Source: Anaeromyxobacter dehalogenans 2CP-1 (GTDB lineage Bacteria; Myxococcota; Myxococcia; Myxococcales; Anaeromyxobacteraceae). From it: 64,000 bases of DNA. How positions within the stretch are numbered: position 1 is the stretch's first letter; every line of letters begins with the position of its first letter. Positions 42,613-49,728 of the stretch are shown one piece after another. The stretch covers positions 62,001-126,000 of the forward strand of contig NC_011891.1 in assembly GCF_000022145.1 (NCBI RefSeq). Direction: 5' to 3'. A model generated the notes under the pieces. That model was not told the DNA's origin and did no database searches. It saw only the letters and a list, made by a program, of their open reading frames with translations. A program made the position numbers and the translations under genes.

Positions 42613-43370
42613 TCCCGCGGGTCCTGGTGGTGGCCGGCCTCGACCCGTCGGGCGGGGCGGGGCTGACCGCCGATCTCGAGGCGCTCGCCGCCGTCGGGGC
42701 GCGCGGCTGGGCGGTCGCGACCGCCCTCACCGCCCAGGGCCCCCGCGGCGCGCGCGGCGTCTCGCCCGCGAGCGAGGCGTTCCTGCGGCTCCAGATCGAC
42801 GCGCTGCTGGAGGGGCGGGAGCGGCCGCACGCCGTGAAGACCGGCATGCTCGGGACCGCGGGCCTGGCCCGGGCGCTGGCGGCGCGGCTCGCGGAGCCGC
42901 CGATCGCGCGCGTGCCGCTGGTGGTCGATCCGGTGCTGCTCGCGTCCTCCGGCGCGCCGCTCCTCGACCCGGGGGGCGTCCCGCCCGGCGAGGCGCTCGC
43001 GCCGCTGCTCGGCCGGGCGCGGCTCGTCACGCCGAACCTGCCCGAGCTCGCTGCGCTCACCGGCGTCGAGGTCGCGGACGACGAGGCGGCGGTCCGGGCG
43101 GCGCGGATGCTCCCGGCGCGCGCGGTGCTGGTGAAGGGCGGGCACCGCGAGGGCGCGCCGGTGGACCTGCTGGTGGAGGGGCGGCGGCGCGTGACGCGGT
43201 TCACCGGGCGGCGGCGGGCGGGGACGGCGCGCGGCACCGGCTGCCGGCTGGCGTCGGCGATCGCCGGGCTGCTGGCGGGCGGCGCGTCGCTGGAGGAGGC
43301 GGTGCGCGGGGGGAAGCGGGTGGTGGAGCGGTATCTGGATGCTTGCGGTCGGGGGGCGGTCGGGCGTTGA
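42609..43370 (+). CDS. thiD: Hydroxymethylpyrimidine/phosphomethylpyrimidine kinase
   Basis: The 253-aa ribokinase-fold enzyme phosphorylates HMP and HMP-P to the pyrophosphate used by ThiE. VLVVAGLDPSGGAGLTADLEALAAVG is the diagnostic N-terminus, VVDPVLLASSGAPLL and VTPNLPELAALTG follow, and the anion hole motif near the end is GTGCRLASAIAGLL, matching the GTGCTLSSA of ThiD with its cysteine. GTG start overlapping the amidotransferase stop. The stop codon lies in a 13-bp direct repeat (TTGAGGGTGCGGG at 43367 and 43440). Confidence 0.93.
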   Translation: MIPRVLVVAGLDPSGGAGLTADLEALAAVGARGWAVATALTAQGPRGARGVSPASEAFLRLQIDALLEGRERPHAVKTGMLGTAGLARALAARLAEPPIARVPLVVDPVLLASSGAPLLDPGGVPPGEALAPLLGRARLVTPNLPELAALTGVEVADDEAAVRAARMLPARAVLVKGGHREGAPVDLLVEGRRRVTRFTGRRRAGTARGTGCRLASAIAGLLAGGASLEEAVRGGKRVVERYLDACGRGAVGR

Positions 43371-44204
43371 GGGTGCGGGCGGGGGCGAACGGACGGTGAA
43401 TGGGAGAGGTCGGGGCGGGGGGGGTGGGTTGGCGGGGCCTTGAGGGTGCGGGGGCGGTCGGGGCGGGACCGTGTGGCCGGAACCGGGGTTGGTGGGATCG
43501 GCTTGCGAGAGGCCGGAGGGTGGGGGCGCGTGGCGCGGGGGGCTCCGCTCGCGGTGATCGCGGCGAACGGGCGAGTGGGGCGTGGACGGGGGAACCAGTC
43601 AAGACATCGCTGACACGTGCGCGGAGCGTCGCCCGGGTCGCGACGTCGAAGCGCGGGCATGGCAGCGGAACGCATCTTCCTGCCGAAGCGCCCGACGATG
43701 TGGCCGGTGCGGTCCGTGCTGACCATGAGGCTATCGTCGTCGCCATGGACACGTTGCCATTCCGAGAGGGAACGAGCGACGCCAAGGAGCAGCGGCGGTT
43801 CGAGCCCCGGTGAGCTCCACCAGGAGTCCACGCGAGCGGAGCCCTCACCCTGCGCCCCGCGCTCCACCCTCGGGCCTCTCGCAAGCCGATCCCGCCGGCC
43901 CGGTTCCGGTCACGCGGCGCCGGGCCCCGACCGCCGCCGCACCCTCGTAGCCTGGAGGGTACCGAAACGTCCCTGACCGTAGTCGTCTCAGGACATCGCT
44001 GACACGGGTGGCTGCCCGACCGTCACGCGTGCCCCGGAGGCGCAGCGAGTCATGAGCCAGAAGCGTCGAACGGCGAGCTGGGCGCGGAAGCGAGCCGGGG
44101 CCGCCGAGTGGTGATAGGTGCCCAATCATCTCGCGCGAGCGGACGTTTGCGACCCACACGGACGGTGGATCGCGGCTTCACGTCGAGTTAATATCTGCCC
44201 AATC
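43371..44204. other. 834-base stretch without a convincing gene: G-rich tract and relics of mobile-element ends
   Basis: The first ~170 bases after thiD are strongly G-skewed on this strand (runs such as GGGGCGGGGGGGGTGGG near 43412), with a 13-bp direct repeat at 43367 and 43440 and G-quadruplex potential. Two copies of a 19-bp motif, TCAAGACATCGCTGACACG (43599-43617) and TCAGGACATCGCTGACACG (43988-44006), follow in the same orientation; this resembles the terminal sequence of IS481-like elements. Short open frames here have no recognisable domain and look like decayed or noncoding DNA. TGCCCAATCAT is repeated at 44119 and 44196, the second copy touching the transposase start. Confidence 0.55.
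43599..44006. repeat. Direct repeats of a 19-bp motif, possible IS terminal relics
   Basis: TCAAGACATCGCTGACACG at 43599-43617 and TCAGGACATCGCTGACACG at 43988-44006 differ at one base and are 389 bp apart in direct orientation. The reverse complement begins CGTGTCAGCGATGTCCTGA, similar in my recollection to the ends of IS481-family elements. No transposase remains between or beside them. Family assignment is tentative. Confidence 0.45.
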
Positions 44205-44927
44205 ATGATGCGCGGCGCTCGCCAGCTCCGGTTCCGGCTCTCCCCTCCTCGCGCCCACGGCGGCCGCCGGGCGGGCGCGGGGCGGAAGCCCTCGGGCGCG
44301 CGGGCGGGGGTCTCGCACCAGGGGCGGCCTGCGGTCACCGGGTCCTCGCCGGTGCACGTCACGCTGCGTGTACTCCCGCACGTCTGGAACCTGCGGAGCC
44401 AGCGCGCGCTCCGCGTGATCGAGGGGGCGCTCGAGGCGGCGACGGCGGCTCGCAGCACCTTCCGCGTGGTCCACTTCTCGCTCCAGGTGAACCACCTCCA
44501 CCTCCTCGCGGAGGCGGACGGGTCGCGGGCGCTCTCGTCGGGGATGCAGGGGCTGTGCATCCGGCTCGCGAAGGGGCTGAACCGCATGATGGGGCGGCGC
44601 GGCAAGGTCTTCGCGGACCGCTACCACGCGCGCGTGCTGGGCACGCCCACCGAGGTCCGCATCGCGCTCGCCTACGTGCTGCTCAACCACCGGAGCCACC
44701 TCGCGCGGATGGGAAAGCCGGTCGGGCACGGGGGCGTGGACCGGTTCTCCTCCGGCGGCTGGTTCGACGGGTGGCGCGGGGGCGAGGCCGGGGTGGCTGC
44801 GGCGGTTGCGGCGCGGGAAGGGGCACGGCGGCCCACGGCGGCGCCGCGCACCTGGCTGCTCTCCACGGGCTGGAGATGCCGGGGGCTGCTCTCGCTCGAC
44901 GAGGTCCCGCGGGCGGTCGGGGGATGA
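44205..44927 (+). CDS. IS200-like/RAYT transposase (HUH family)
   Basis: The 240-aa protein is a Y1-type transposase of the REP-associated tyrosine transposase kind. PVHVTLRVLPHVWNLRSQRALR near 45-66 and HFSLQVNHLHLLAEADG near 85-102 hold the HUH metal motif (NHLHLL); the region AYVLLNHRSHLAR near 152-164 carries the helix where RAYTs have their tyrosine. The N-terminus is Arg/Gly-rich (GGRRAGAGRKPSGARAG), typical of this group. Such proteins act on single-stranded hairpins. No clear REP hairpins flank it. ATG at 44205 or 44208; an upstream in-frame start is possible but enters the repeat. Its last bases lie 21 bases from the dnaB stop, convergent. Confidence 0.82.
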   Translation: MMRGARQLRFRLSPPRAHGGRRAGAGRKPSGARAGVSHQGRPAVTGSSPVHVTLRVLPHVWNLRSQRALRVIEGALEAATAARSTFRVVHFSLQVNHLHLLAEADGSRALSSGMQGLCIRLAKGLNRMMGRRGKVFADRYHARVLGTPTEVRIALAYVLLNHRSHLARMGKPVGHGGVDRFSSGGWFDGWRGGEAGVAAAVAAREGARRPTAAPRTWLLSTGWRCRGLLSLDEVPRAVGG

Positions 44928-44948
44928 CGGGCGGGTGCGCCGACGGGC

Positions 44949-46370
44949 CTACTGCTGGGGCCGGCGGTCCATCTCGGCGAAGTAGGTGGTGCTCTTGAAG
45001 AACACCAGGTCGATGGTGCAGGTGGGGCCCTGGCGCTGCTTCGCCACGATGAGCTGCACGGGGAGCGTGTCGCCGGCGGCGGTGCCCTGCTGGACGTCCT
45101 TGTTGTCCTCCTCCGCGCGGTGCAGGAACATCACGATGTCGGCGTCCTGCTCGATGGCGCCGGACTCGCGGAGGTCGGAGAGCATGGGGGGCTCGCCCTT
45201 GCGCTTCTCCACGCTGCGGTTCAGCTGCGAGAGCGCCACGATGGGGCACTCGAGCTCCTTCGCCAGCGACTTGAGCGAGCGGCTGATGGTGGCGATCTCC
45301 TGCTCGCGCGACTGGTTGGAGCGATCGCTGGGCGCGTGCATGAGCTGCAGGTAGTCGATCATCACCAGGTCGAGCCCGCCGTTCTCGCGCTTCAGCTTGC
45401 GGCACTTCGAGCGCAGCTCGACGGGGGTGAGCACGAAGTTGTCGTCGAGCCACAGGCTGGCGGCGCCGATGCGGTCGGCCTGGGTGGCGAGCTTGTCCCA
45501 GTCGTGCCGGGAGAGCTGGCCCTGCGAGAGCTTGCGCCAGTCGAGCTTGCCCTCGGACGCGAGCATGCGGAGCGCGAGCTGGTCGGCGGGCATCTCCAGC
45601 GAGAAGAACGCCACCTTGCGCTGCGCCTTGGTGGCGGCGTGGGTGGCGATGTTGAGCGCGAAGGCGGTCTTGCCGACCGACGGGCGGGCGGCGAGGACGG
45701 TGAGCGTGCCGGGCTGCAGCCCGAGCGTGTTCCGGTCGAGCGTCTGGATGCCGGTGGGCACGCCGGTGATGGGCGACAGGCCGGCCTGCACCCGCTTCTG
45801 CACCGCCTCGAGGTTCTCGAGCGCGCGCAGCACCGGCTCGGAGATCTTCTTCAGCGTGTCGACGCTGGTGCCCTGCGCCGCGCCGAACACCTCCTGCTGG
45901 GCGGCGTCCAGGAAGTGCTGGACGTTCGCGCCCGCCTCGTAGCCGCGCTCCACCAGCCGCTGCGCGGTGAGCATCATCACGCGAAGCCGGGCCAGGTCCT
46001 GCACGGTGCGCGCGTAGTGGCCCACGTTCGACGCGGTGCCGATGGCGCGCGCCAGCGTGAGCGGGAGCTCGTGCGGGACCGCCGAGCCGAGCAGCCCCTT
46101 CGCGTCGAGCCGCTGCTGGATCAGGATGGGGTCGAGCGTCTTCGACTCGCGGGCCAGCTCCTCGCACGCGCCGTACACGTGCTGGTGGGCGAGCAGGTAG
46201 AAGTCGCCGGCCCGGAGCAGCGCCGCCACCTGGTCGAAGGCGGTCTCCTCCACCAGGATCGCGCCCAGCACCGCCTGCTCGGCCTCGAGGCTGTGGGGGA
46301 GATCGCGCGCGGAGCGCAGGGGGGAGACGCCGGCTTCGGCGACGCGGCGGGCAGGATCCGATTCGGCCAT
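44949..46370 (-). CDS. dnaB: Replicative DNA helicase DnaB
   Basis: The 473-aa hexameric helicase has the N-terminal DnaB domain (LPHSLEAEQAVLGAIL at 24-39) and the RecA-like domain with Walker A ARPSVGKTAFAL (Lys234), the Walker B LVMIDYLQLM near 340, and QSREQEIATISRSLKSLAKEL and LSQLNRSVEKR. The ATG at 46370 is the first good start; the in-frame stretch upstream is only Arg/Pro-rich. No intein. It is divergent from the LEA2 lipoprotein gene, with phased TGTGGA repeats in between. Confidence 0.96.
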   Translation of the reverse strand: MAESDPARRVAEAGVSPLRSARDLPHSLEAEQAVLGAILVEETAFDQVAALLRAGDFYLLAHQHVYGACEELARESKTLDPILIQQRLDAKGLLGSAVPHELPLTLARAIGTASNVGHYARTVQDLARLRVMMLTAQRLVERGYEAGANVQHFLDAAQQEVFGAAQGTSVDTLKKISEPVLRALENLEAVQKRVQAGLSPITGVPTGIQTLDRNTLGLQPGTLTVLAARPSVGKTAFALNIATHAATKAQRKVAFFSLEMPADQLALRMLASEGKLDWRKLSQGQLSRHDWDKLATQADRIGAASLWLDDNFVLTPVELRSKCRKLKRENGGLDLVMIDYLQLMHAPSDRSNQSREQEIATISRSLKSLAKELECPIVALSQLNRSVEKRKGEPPMLSDLRESGAIEQDADIVMFLHRAEEDNKDVQQGTAAGDTLPVQLIVAKQRQGPTCTIDLVFFKSTTYFAEMDRRPQQ

Positions 46371-46420
46371 CGAGCGGCGCAGCCTACCAGCCGACTGTGA
46401 CCCGATCATTGTCGATGTGC

Positions 46421-46496
46421 GGTGGATAACCGCCGAAAACGCATGGAAAGACGCGGTGGAAAGGCTGTGGACGGCGTGTGGATGGGCTGTGGACGG
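46421..46496. promoter_or_regulatory. 11-bp-phased TGTGGA repeats between dnaB and the LEA2 gene (DnaA-box-like)
   Basis: GGTGGATAA (46421) differs at one base from the DnaA-box complement TGTGGATAA. It is followed by GGTGGAAAG (46455), TGTGGACGG (46466), TGTGGATGG (46477) and TGTGGACGG (46488), the last four exactly 11 bp apart. This spacing puts the repeats on one face of the helix. The array lies 51-126 bases upstream of dnaB and 91-166 upstream of the lipoprotein gene. Binding by DnaA is an inference; the downstream three units match only TGTGGA. Confidence 0.5.
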
Positions 46497-46586
46497 CTCG
46501 CCCGGGCCCGGCGGTGTGCCCTGGGCGGGTGGGGTGGGAGGTGGGTCCGGTACGCCCGCGTCCCGCGGTCGCGGTACAACCACCGG

Positions 46587-47420
46587 ATGCGATCCCTCCG
46601 GCTCCTCGCCCTCACCTCGATCGTGGCGCTCTCGGGCTGCGCCGCCCTCAACCAGCTCGCCGCCTCGGCGTTCGAGAAGCCGAAGCTCACCTTCCGCTCC
46701 GCCACGCTGCAGTCGCTCGACCTCGAGGGCGCCACGCTGGGCTTCCAGTTCGACCTCGAGAACCCGAACGGCTTCGGCCTCACGCTGGCGCGCCTCGGCT
46801 ACGGCGTCGAGGTGGAGGGGACGCGCATCGCCGCCGGTGACATGCCGGGCGGCCTCAAGATCCCGGCGGCCGGGAAGGCGCCGGTCACGTTCCCGGTGCG
46901 GGTGCGCTTCAAGGACGTGCCGGGCATCGTGTCGCTGCTCGGCCGCCAGCAGGAGTCCATCCGCTACAAGCTGGGCGGCACGGTCGGGGTCTCCACGCCG
47001 GTGGGCGTGGTGGACCTGCCCATCTCCCACGAGGACAGCCTGAAGCTGCCGCGCCTCCCCGGCTTCACGCTGGAGGGGCTGTCGGTCCGCTCGGTGTCGC
47101 TCTCCGACCTCGCGCTCGACGTGAAGCTGCGGGTGAAGAACCCGAACGCGTTCGCGATCCCCTCCGGCACGCTCGACTCGGCGGTCTCGCTGGCCGGCAG
47201 CCAGGTCGGGCGCATCGACGGGCGCGCCCTGGCCGCGGTGCCCGCGCAGGGGAGCACGGTCCTCACCATCCCGCTCAAGGTGGACCTGGTCCGCGCCGGC
47301 CGGGCCGCCAGCGAGCTGATGCGTGGCGCGCCGGTGGACGTGGGGATGCACGGCACGGCCGACCTGGGAGGCCTGCCGCTGCCGCTCGACCTGGGCGGGC
47401 GCGTCCCCGTCGCGAAGTGA
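46587..47420 (+). CDS. Lipoprotein with two LEA-type-2 (WHy) domains
   Basis: The 277-aa protein has a lipoprotein signal (LLALTSIVALSGC, Cys18) and two late-embryogenesis-abundant-2 repeats: about 30-130 (LTFRSATLQSLDLEGATLGFQFDLENPNGFGLTL) and about 155-260 (LSVRSVSLSDLALDVKLRVKNPNAFAIPSG). The DLENPN and KNPN Asn-Pro turns after the first strands are diagnostic. Bacterial LEA2 proteins are thought to protect against desiccation or act in the envelope. I chose ATG 46587 because it starts the lipobox. Followed by two hairpins. Confidence 0.88.
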   Translation: MRSLRLLALTSIVALSGCAALNQLAASAFEKPKLTFRSATLQSLDLEGATLGFQFDLENPNGFGLTLARLGYGVEVEGTRIAAGDMPGGLKIPAAGKAPVTFPVRVRFKDVPGIVSLLGRQQESIRYKLGGTVGVSTPVGVVDLPISHEDSLKLPRLPGFTLEGLSVRSVSLSDLALDVKLRVKNPNAFAIPSGTLDSAVSLAGSQVGRIDGRALAAVPAQGSTVLTIPLKVDLVRAGRAASELMRGAPVDVGMHGTADLGGLPLPLDLGGRVPVAK

Positions 47421-47431
47421 ACGAAAGGAGA

Positions 47432-47496
47432 CGCCCGGCGGGGAGACCGTCCGCCGGGCGCCTCGAGGCCGGCGTGGGAGGGGAGGAGCCGGCCTC
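47432..47496 (+). terminator. Two hairpins after the LEA2 gene
   Basis: CGCCCGGCGG (47432-47441) pairs with CCGCCGGGCG (47451-47460) around a 9-base loop. GAGGCCGGC (47465-47473) pairs with GCCGGCCTC (47488-47496). Both are perfect stems between the LEA2 stop and the converging lrgB stop at 47623. The next ~120 bases hold nothing I can name. Confidence 0.55.
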
Positions 47497-47622
47497 CCTC
47501 CACCCTGATGCCCGACGGGCGTGCCAGCAAGCCCCCGCCCGAACGTTCCGCGCGTGGGGGTGCGGTGCCCCGCCGTGGAGTCGGTCGCCGCGAGGGCGGG
47601 CCGCGACCACCGCGGGGCGCGG

Positions 47623-48297
47623 CTAGAGCGCCAGCCGGAGGAGCGGCGTCGCGACCAGCACGCCCAGGCCGGCGACGATCATCACCACCCCGGCGACGGC
47701 GCCCTCGACGCGCCCCAGCTCCATCGCCTGCGCGGTGCCGGCGGCGTGCGCGCCCATGCCGAACAGCGCGCCGCGCGCCACCGGGCTCCGGAGCGGCAGC
47801 CAGCGCACCAGGAGCTGCCCCACCACCAGGCCGACCACCGCGGTGAGGATCACGAACACCGCCGCCAGCGCCGGCACGCCGCCCAGGTCGCCCGCCACCT
47901 GCATCGCGAACGGCGTGGTGATGGAGCGCGGCGCGAGGCTGAGCGCGAGCGGGCGGGCGAGGCCCAGCGCGCGGGCGAGCAGGAACGAGCTCCCGACCGC
48001 CACCGCGCAGCCGGCCAGGATCCCGGCGCAGAGCTCGGCGGCGTGCCGGCGCAGGAGGCCCGCGTGCCGGTGGAGCGGCAGCGCGAACGCCACCGTGGCC
48101 GGGCCGAGGAGGTCCACCAGGAGCCGCCCGCCCTGCATGTAGCCCGGGTACGGCACGCGCGCGGCGAGCAGGAGCGCCGCGAGCGCGCCCGGCACGACCA
48201 GCAGCGGCGTGAGCCACGGCCGCGGGAAGCGACGGTGCAGCGCGCGGGCGGCCGCGTACAGCGCGGCGGTGACGGCGATCCAGGCGGCGGCGATCAC
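47623..48297 (-). CDS. lrgB: LrgB/CidB family membrane protein
   Basis: The 224-aa protein has the multi-helix LrgB fold. Diagnostic parts are YMQGGRLLVDLLGPATVAFALPLHRH near 58-83, ARPLALSLAPRSITTPFAMQVAGDLGG near 118-144 (the SLAPRSITTPFA... signature), and ALFGMGAHAAGTAQAMELG near 180-198. With LrgA it forms a pair linked to murein hydrolase control and pyruvate or glycolate export. The GTG start overlaps the lrgA stop. lrgA-lrgB are co-transcribed. Confidence 0.9.
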   Translation of the reverse strand: MIAAAWIAVTAALYAAARALHRRFPRPWLTPLLVVPGALAALLLAARVPYPGYMQGGRLLVDLLGPATVAFALPLHRHAGLLRRHAAELCAGILAGCAVAVGSSFLLARALGLARPLALSLAPRSITTPFAMQVAGDLGGVPALAAVFVILTAVVGLVVGQLLVRWLPLRSPVARGALFGMGAHAAGTAQAMELGRVEGAVAGVVMIVAGLGVLVATPLLRLAL

Positions 48298-48710
48298 GGC
48301 GCCTCCTCGCGGCGGCGCGCCAGCCACTCCACCGTGGCCCCGGTCACCGCCATCACGAGCACCGTGCTCACCGCCACCACCGCGAGCGCGCGGGCCCCCT
48401 CGCCGCCGAGCAGCTCCGGGTACTGGATGGCGCCGACCGCGGCCGGGATGAAGAAGAGCAGCATGTGGCGGAACAGCCACGCGGCCCCCCGCTCCAGCCA
48501 CTCCGCCCGCACCACGCCGAGCCGGAGCGCGGCGAGGAGCAGCAGCATCCCCACCACGCCGCCGGGGAGCGGGAGGCGCAGCGCGCGGGCGGCGAGCGCG
48601 CCCGCGCCCCAGAACGCGCCCAGCGCGAGGAGCTGGAGCGGGAGCGCCAGCAGCGCGGCGGTGCGGGGCGGCGGGGCGGCGGGGGAGGCTGCGGGGACGG
48701 CGCGAGGCAT
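48294..48710 (-). CDS. lrgA: LrgA/CidA family holin-like protein
   Basis: The 138-aa protein has four membrane helices with the CidA/LrgA signature: LPLPGGVVGMLLLLAALRLG near 45-65 and HMLLFFIPAAVGAIQYPELLGG near 82-103. Its Pro/Ala-rich N-terminus (about 1-18) is cytoplasmic. The stop overlaps lrgB. It is transcribed divergently from a LysR regulator gene across 70 bases, an arrangement known for cidAB/CidR. Confidence 0.9.
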   Translation of the reverse strand: MPRAVPAASPAAPPPRTAALLALPLQLLALGAFWGAGALAARALRLPLPGGVVGMLLLLAALRLGVVRAEWLERGAAWLFRHMLLFFIPAAVGAIQYPELLGGEGARALAVVAVSTVLVMAVTGATVEWLARRREEAP

Positions 48711-48780
48711 CGGCGGAACCTAGGCGGCGCCCTGCCATGATGGAAGTGAATCTTTGGACTAGGATGCATTCCGGACAGGC

Positions 48781-49728
48781 ATGGAGGCGCGGATGGATCT
48801 GCGCGGGCTGGGCGCGTTCGTCGAGGTGGTGCGGCAGGGCGGCTTCACCCGGGCGGCGGCCGCGCTGCACGTGACGCAGCCGGCGGTGAGCAAGGCGGTG
48901 CGGGCGCTGGAGGACGAGATCGGCGTGCCGCTGCTCGAGCGCGGCGCGCGCCGGACCGTGCCCACCGACGCGGGGCGGGCGGTGCTGGGGCGGGCCGAGG
49001 GTGTGCTCGCGGCGGTGCGGGCCATCGAGGACGAGGTGGCCGACCTGGGCGCGCTGCGCCGCGGCCGCGCCCGCGTCGGCCTGCCGCCCATGGTGAGCGG
49101 CGCGTTCTTCCCCCCGGTGCTGGCCGCCTACCGCCAGCGCTACCCGGGCATCCAGCTCGAGCTGCGCGAGGAGGGGGCGCGCGAGGTGGAGGCGCTGGTG
49201 GCGTCCGGCGCGCTCGACGTCGGCGTGACGGTGCTCCCGACCGACGAGGCGCGCTTCGAGGCGCTCCCGTTCGTCCACGACGTGCTCGCGGCGGTGCTCC
49301 ATCCGGCGAGCCCGCTCGCGCGGCGTCCGCGGCTCGCGCTGGCCGACCTCGCCGGCACGCCGTTCCTGCTCTACCGGGCCGACTTCGCGCTGCGCGGCCG
49401 CATCCTCGATGCCTGCCGCGCGGCCGGGTTCTTGCCGCAGGTGGCGAGCGAGACCGGGCAGTGGGACTTCATGGCGGCCATGGCCGCGGCGGACGTGGGG
49501 GTGGCGCTGCTCCCCCGCACCATCTGCCGGCGGCTCGACCCGGCGCAGGTGGCGGTGGTGCCGCTCGCCGCGCCGGCCATCGGCTGGAACCTGGGCCTCG
49601 TCTGGCGGCGCGAGGGGACGCTCTCCGCCGCCGCCCGCGCGTTCGTCGAGACCGCGCGCGAGGTGCTGCTCCCGCGGCGGGCGGCGGGCTACCCGGCCGC
49701 GCGCTCCAGGCCGCGCACCAGGAAGTAG
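48781..49728 (+). CDS. LysR family transcriptional regulator, divergent from lrgAB
   Basis: The 315-aa protein has a LysR winged helix at about 5-65 (MDLRGLGAFVEVVRQGGFTRAAAALHVTQPAVSKAVRALEDEIG) and a periplasmic-binding-like effector domain to about 295. The start is either the ATG at 48781 or the one at 48793, four codons on; MDLRGLxAFVEVV suggests the second. It most resembles CidR/YwbI regulators that control cidAB/lrgAB. It likely binds the 48711-48780 gap, where AATCTTTGGACTAGGATGCATTCC is locally AT-rich; no clear T-N11-A box can be fixed. Its tail reaches into the metH 3' end on the other strand. Confidence 0.9.
   Translation: MEARMDLRGLGAFVEVVRQGGFTRAAAALHVTQPAVSKAVRALEDEIGVPLLERGARRTVPTDAGRAVLGRAEGVLAAVRAIEDEVADLGALRRGRARVGLPPMVSGAFFPPVLAAYRQRYPGIQLELREEGAREVEALVASGALDVGVTVLPTDEARFEALPFVHDVLAAVLHPASPLARRPRLALADLAGTPFLLYRADFALRGRILDACRAAGFLPQVASETGQWDFMAAMAAADVGVALLPRTICRRLDPAQVAVVPLAAPAIGWNLGLVWRREGTLSAAARAFVETAREVLLPRRAAGYPAARSRPRTRK

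Noticed and set aside
43400-43884. Overlapping short open frames on both strands of the gene-free stretch
   Set aside because: No domain, low-complexity Pro/Arg or Gly composition, and no ribosome binding sites; they arise from GC bias.
44118-44204. Longer N-terminus for the RAYT transposase
   Set aside because: The extra 29 codons overlap the TGCCCAATCAT repeats and are not conserved-looking; the ATG pair at 44205/44208 starts just before the Arg/Gly-rich N-terminus.
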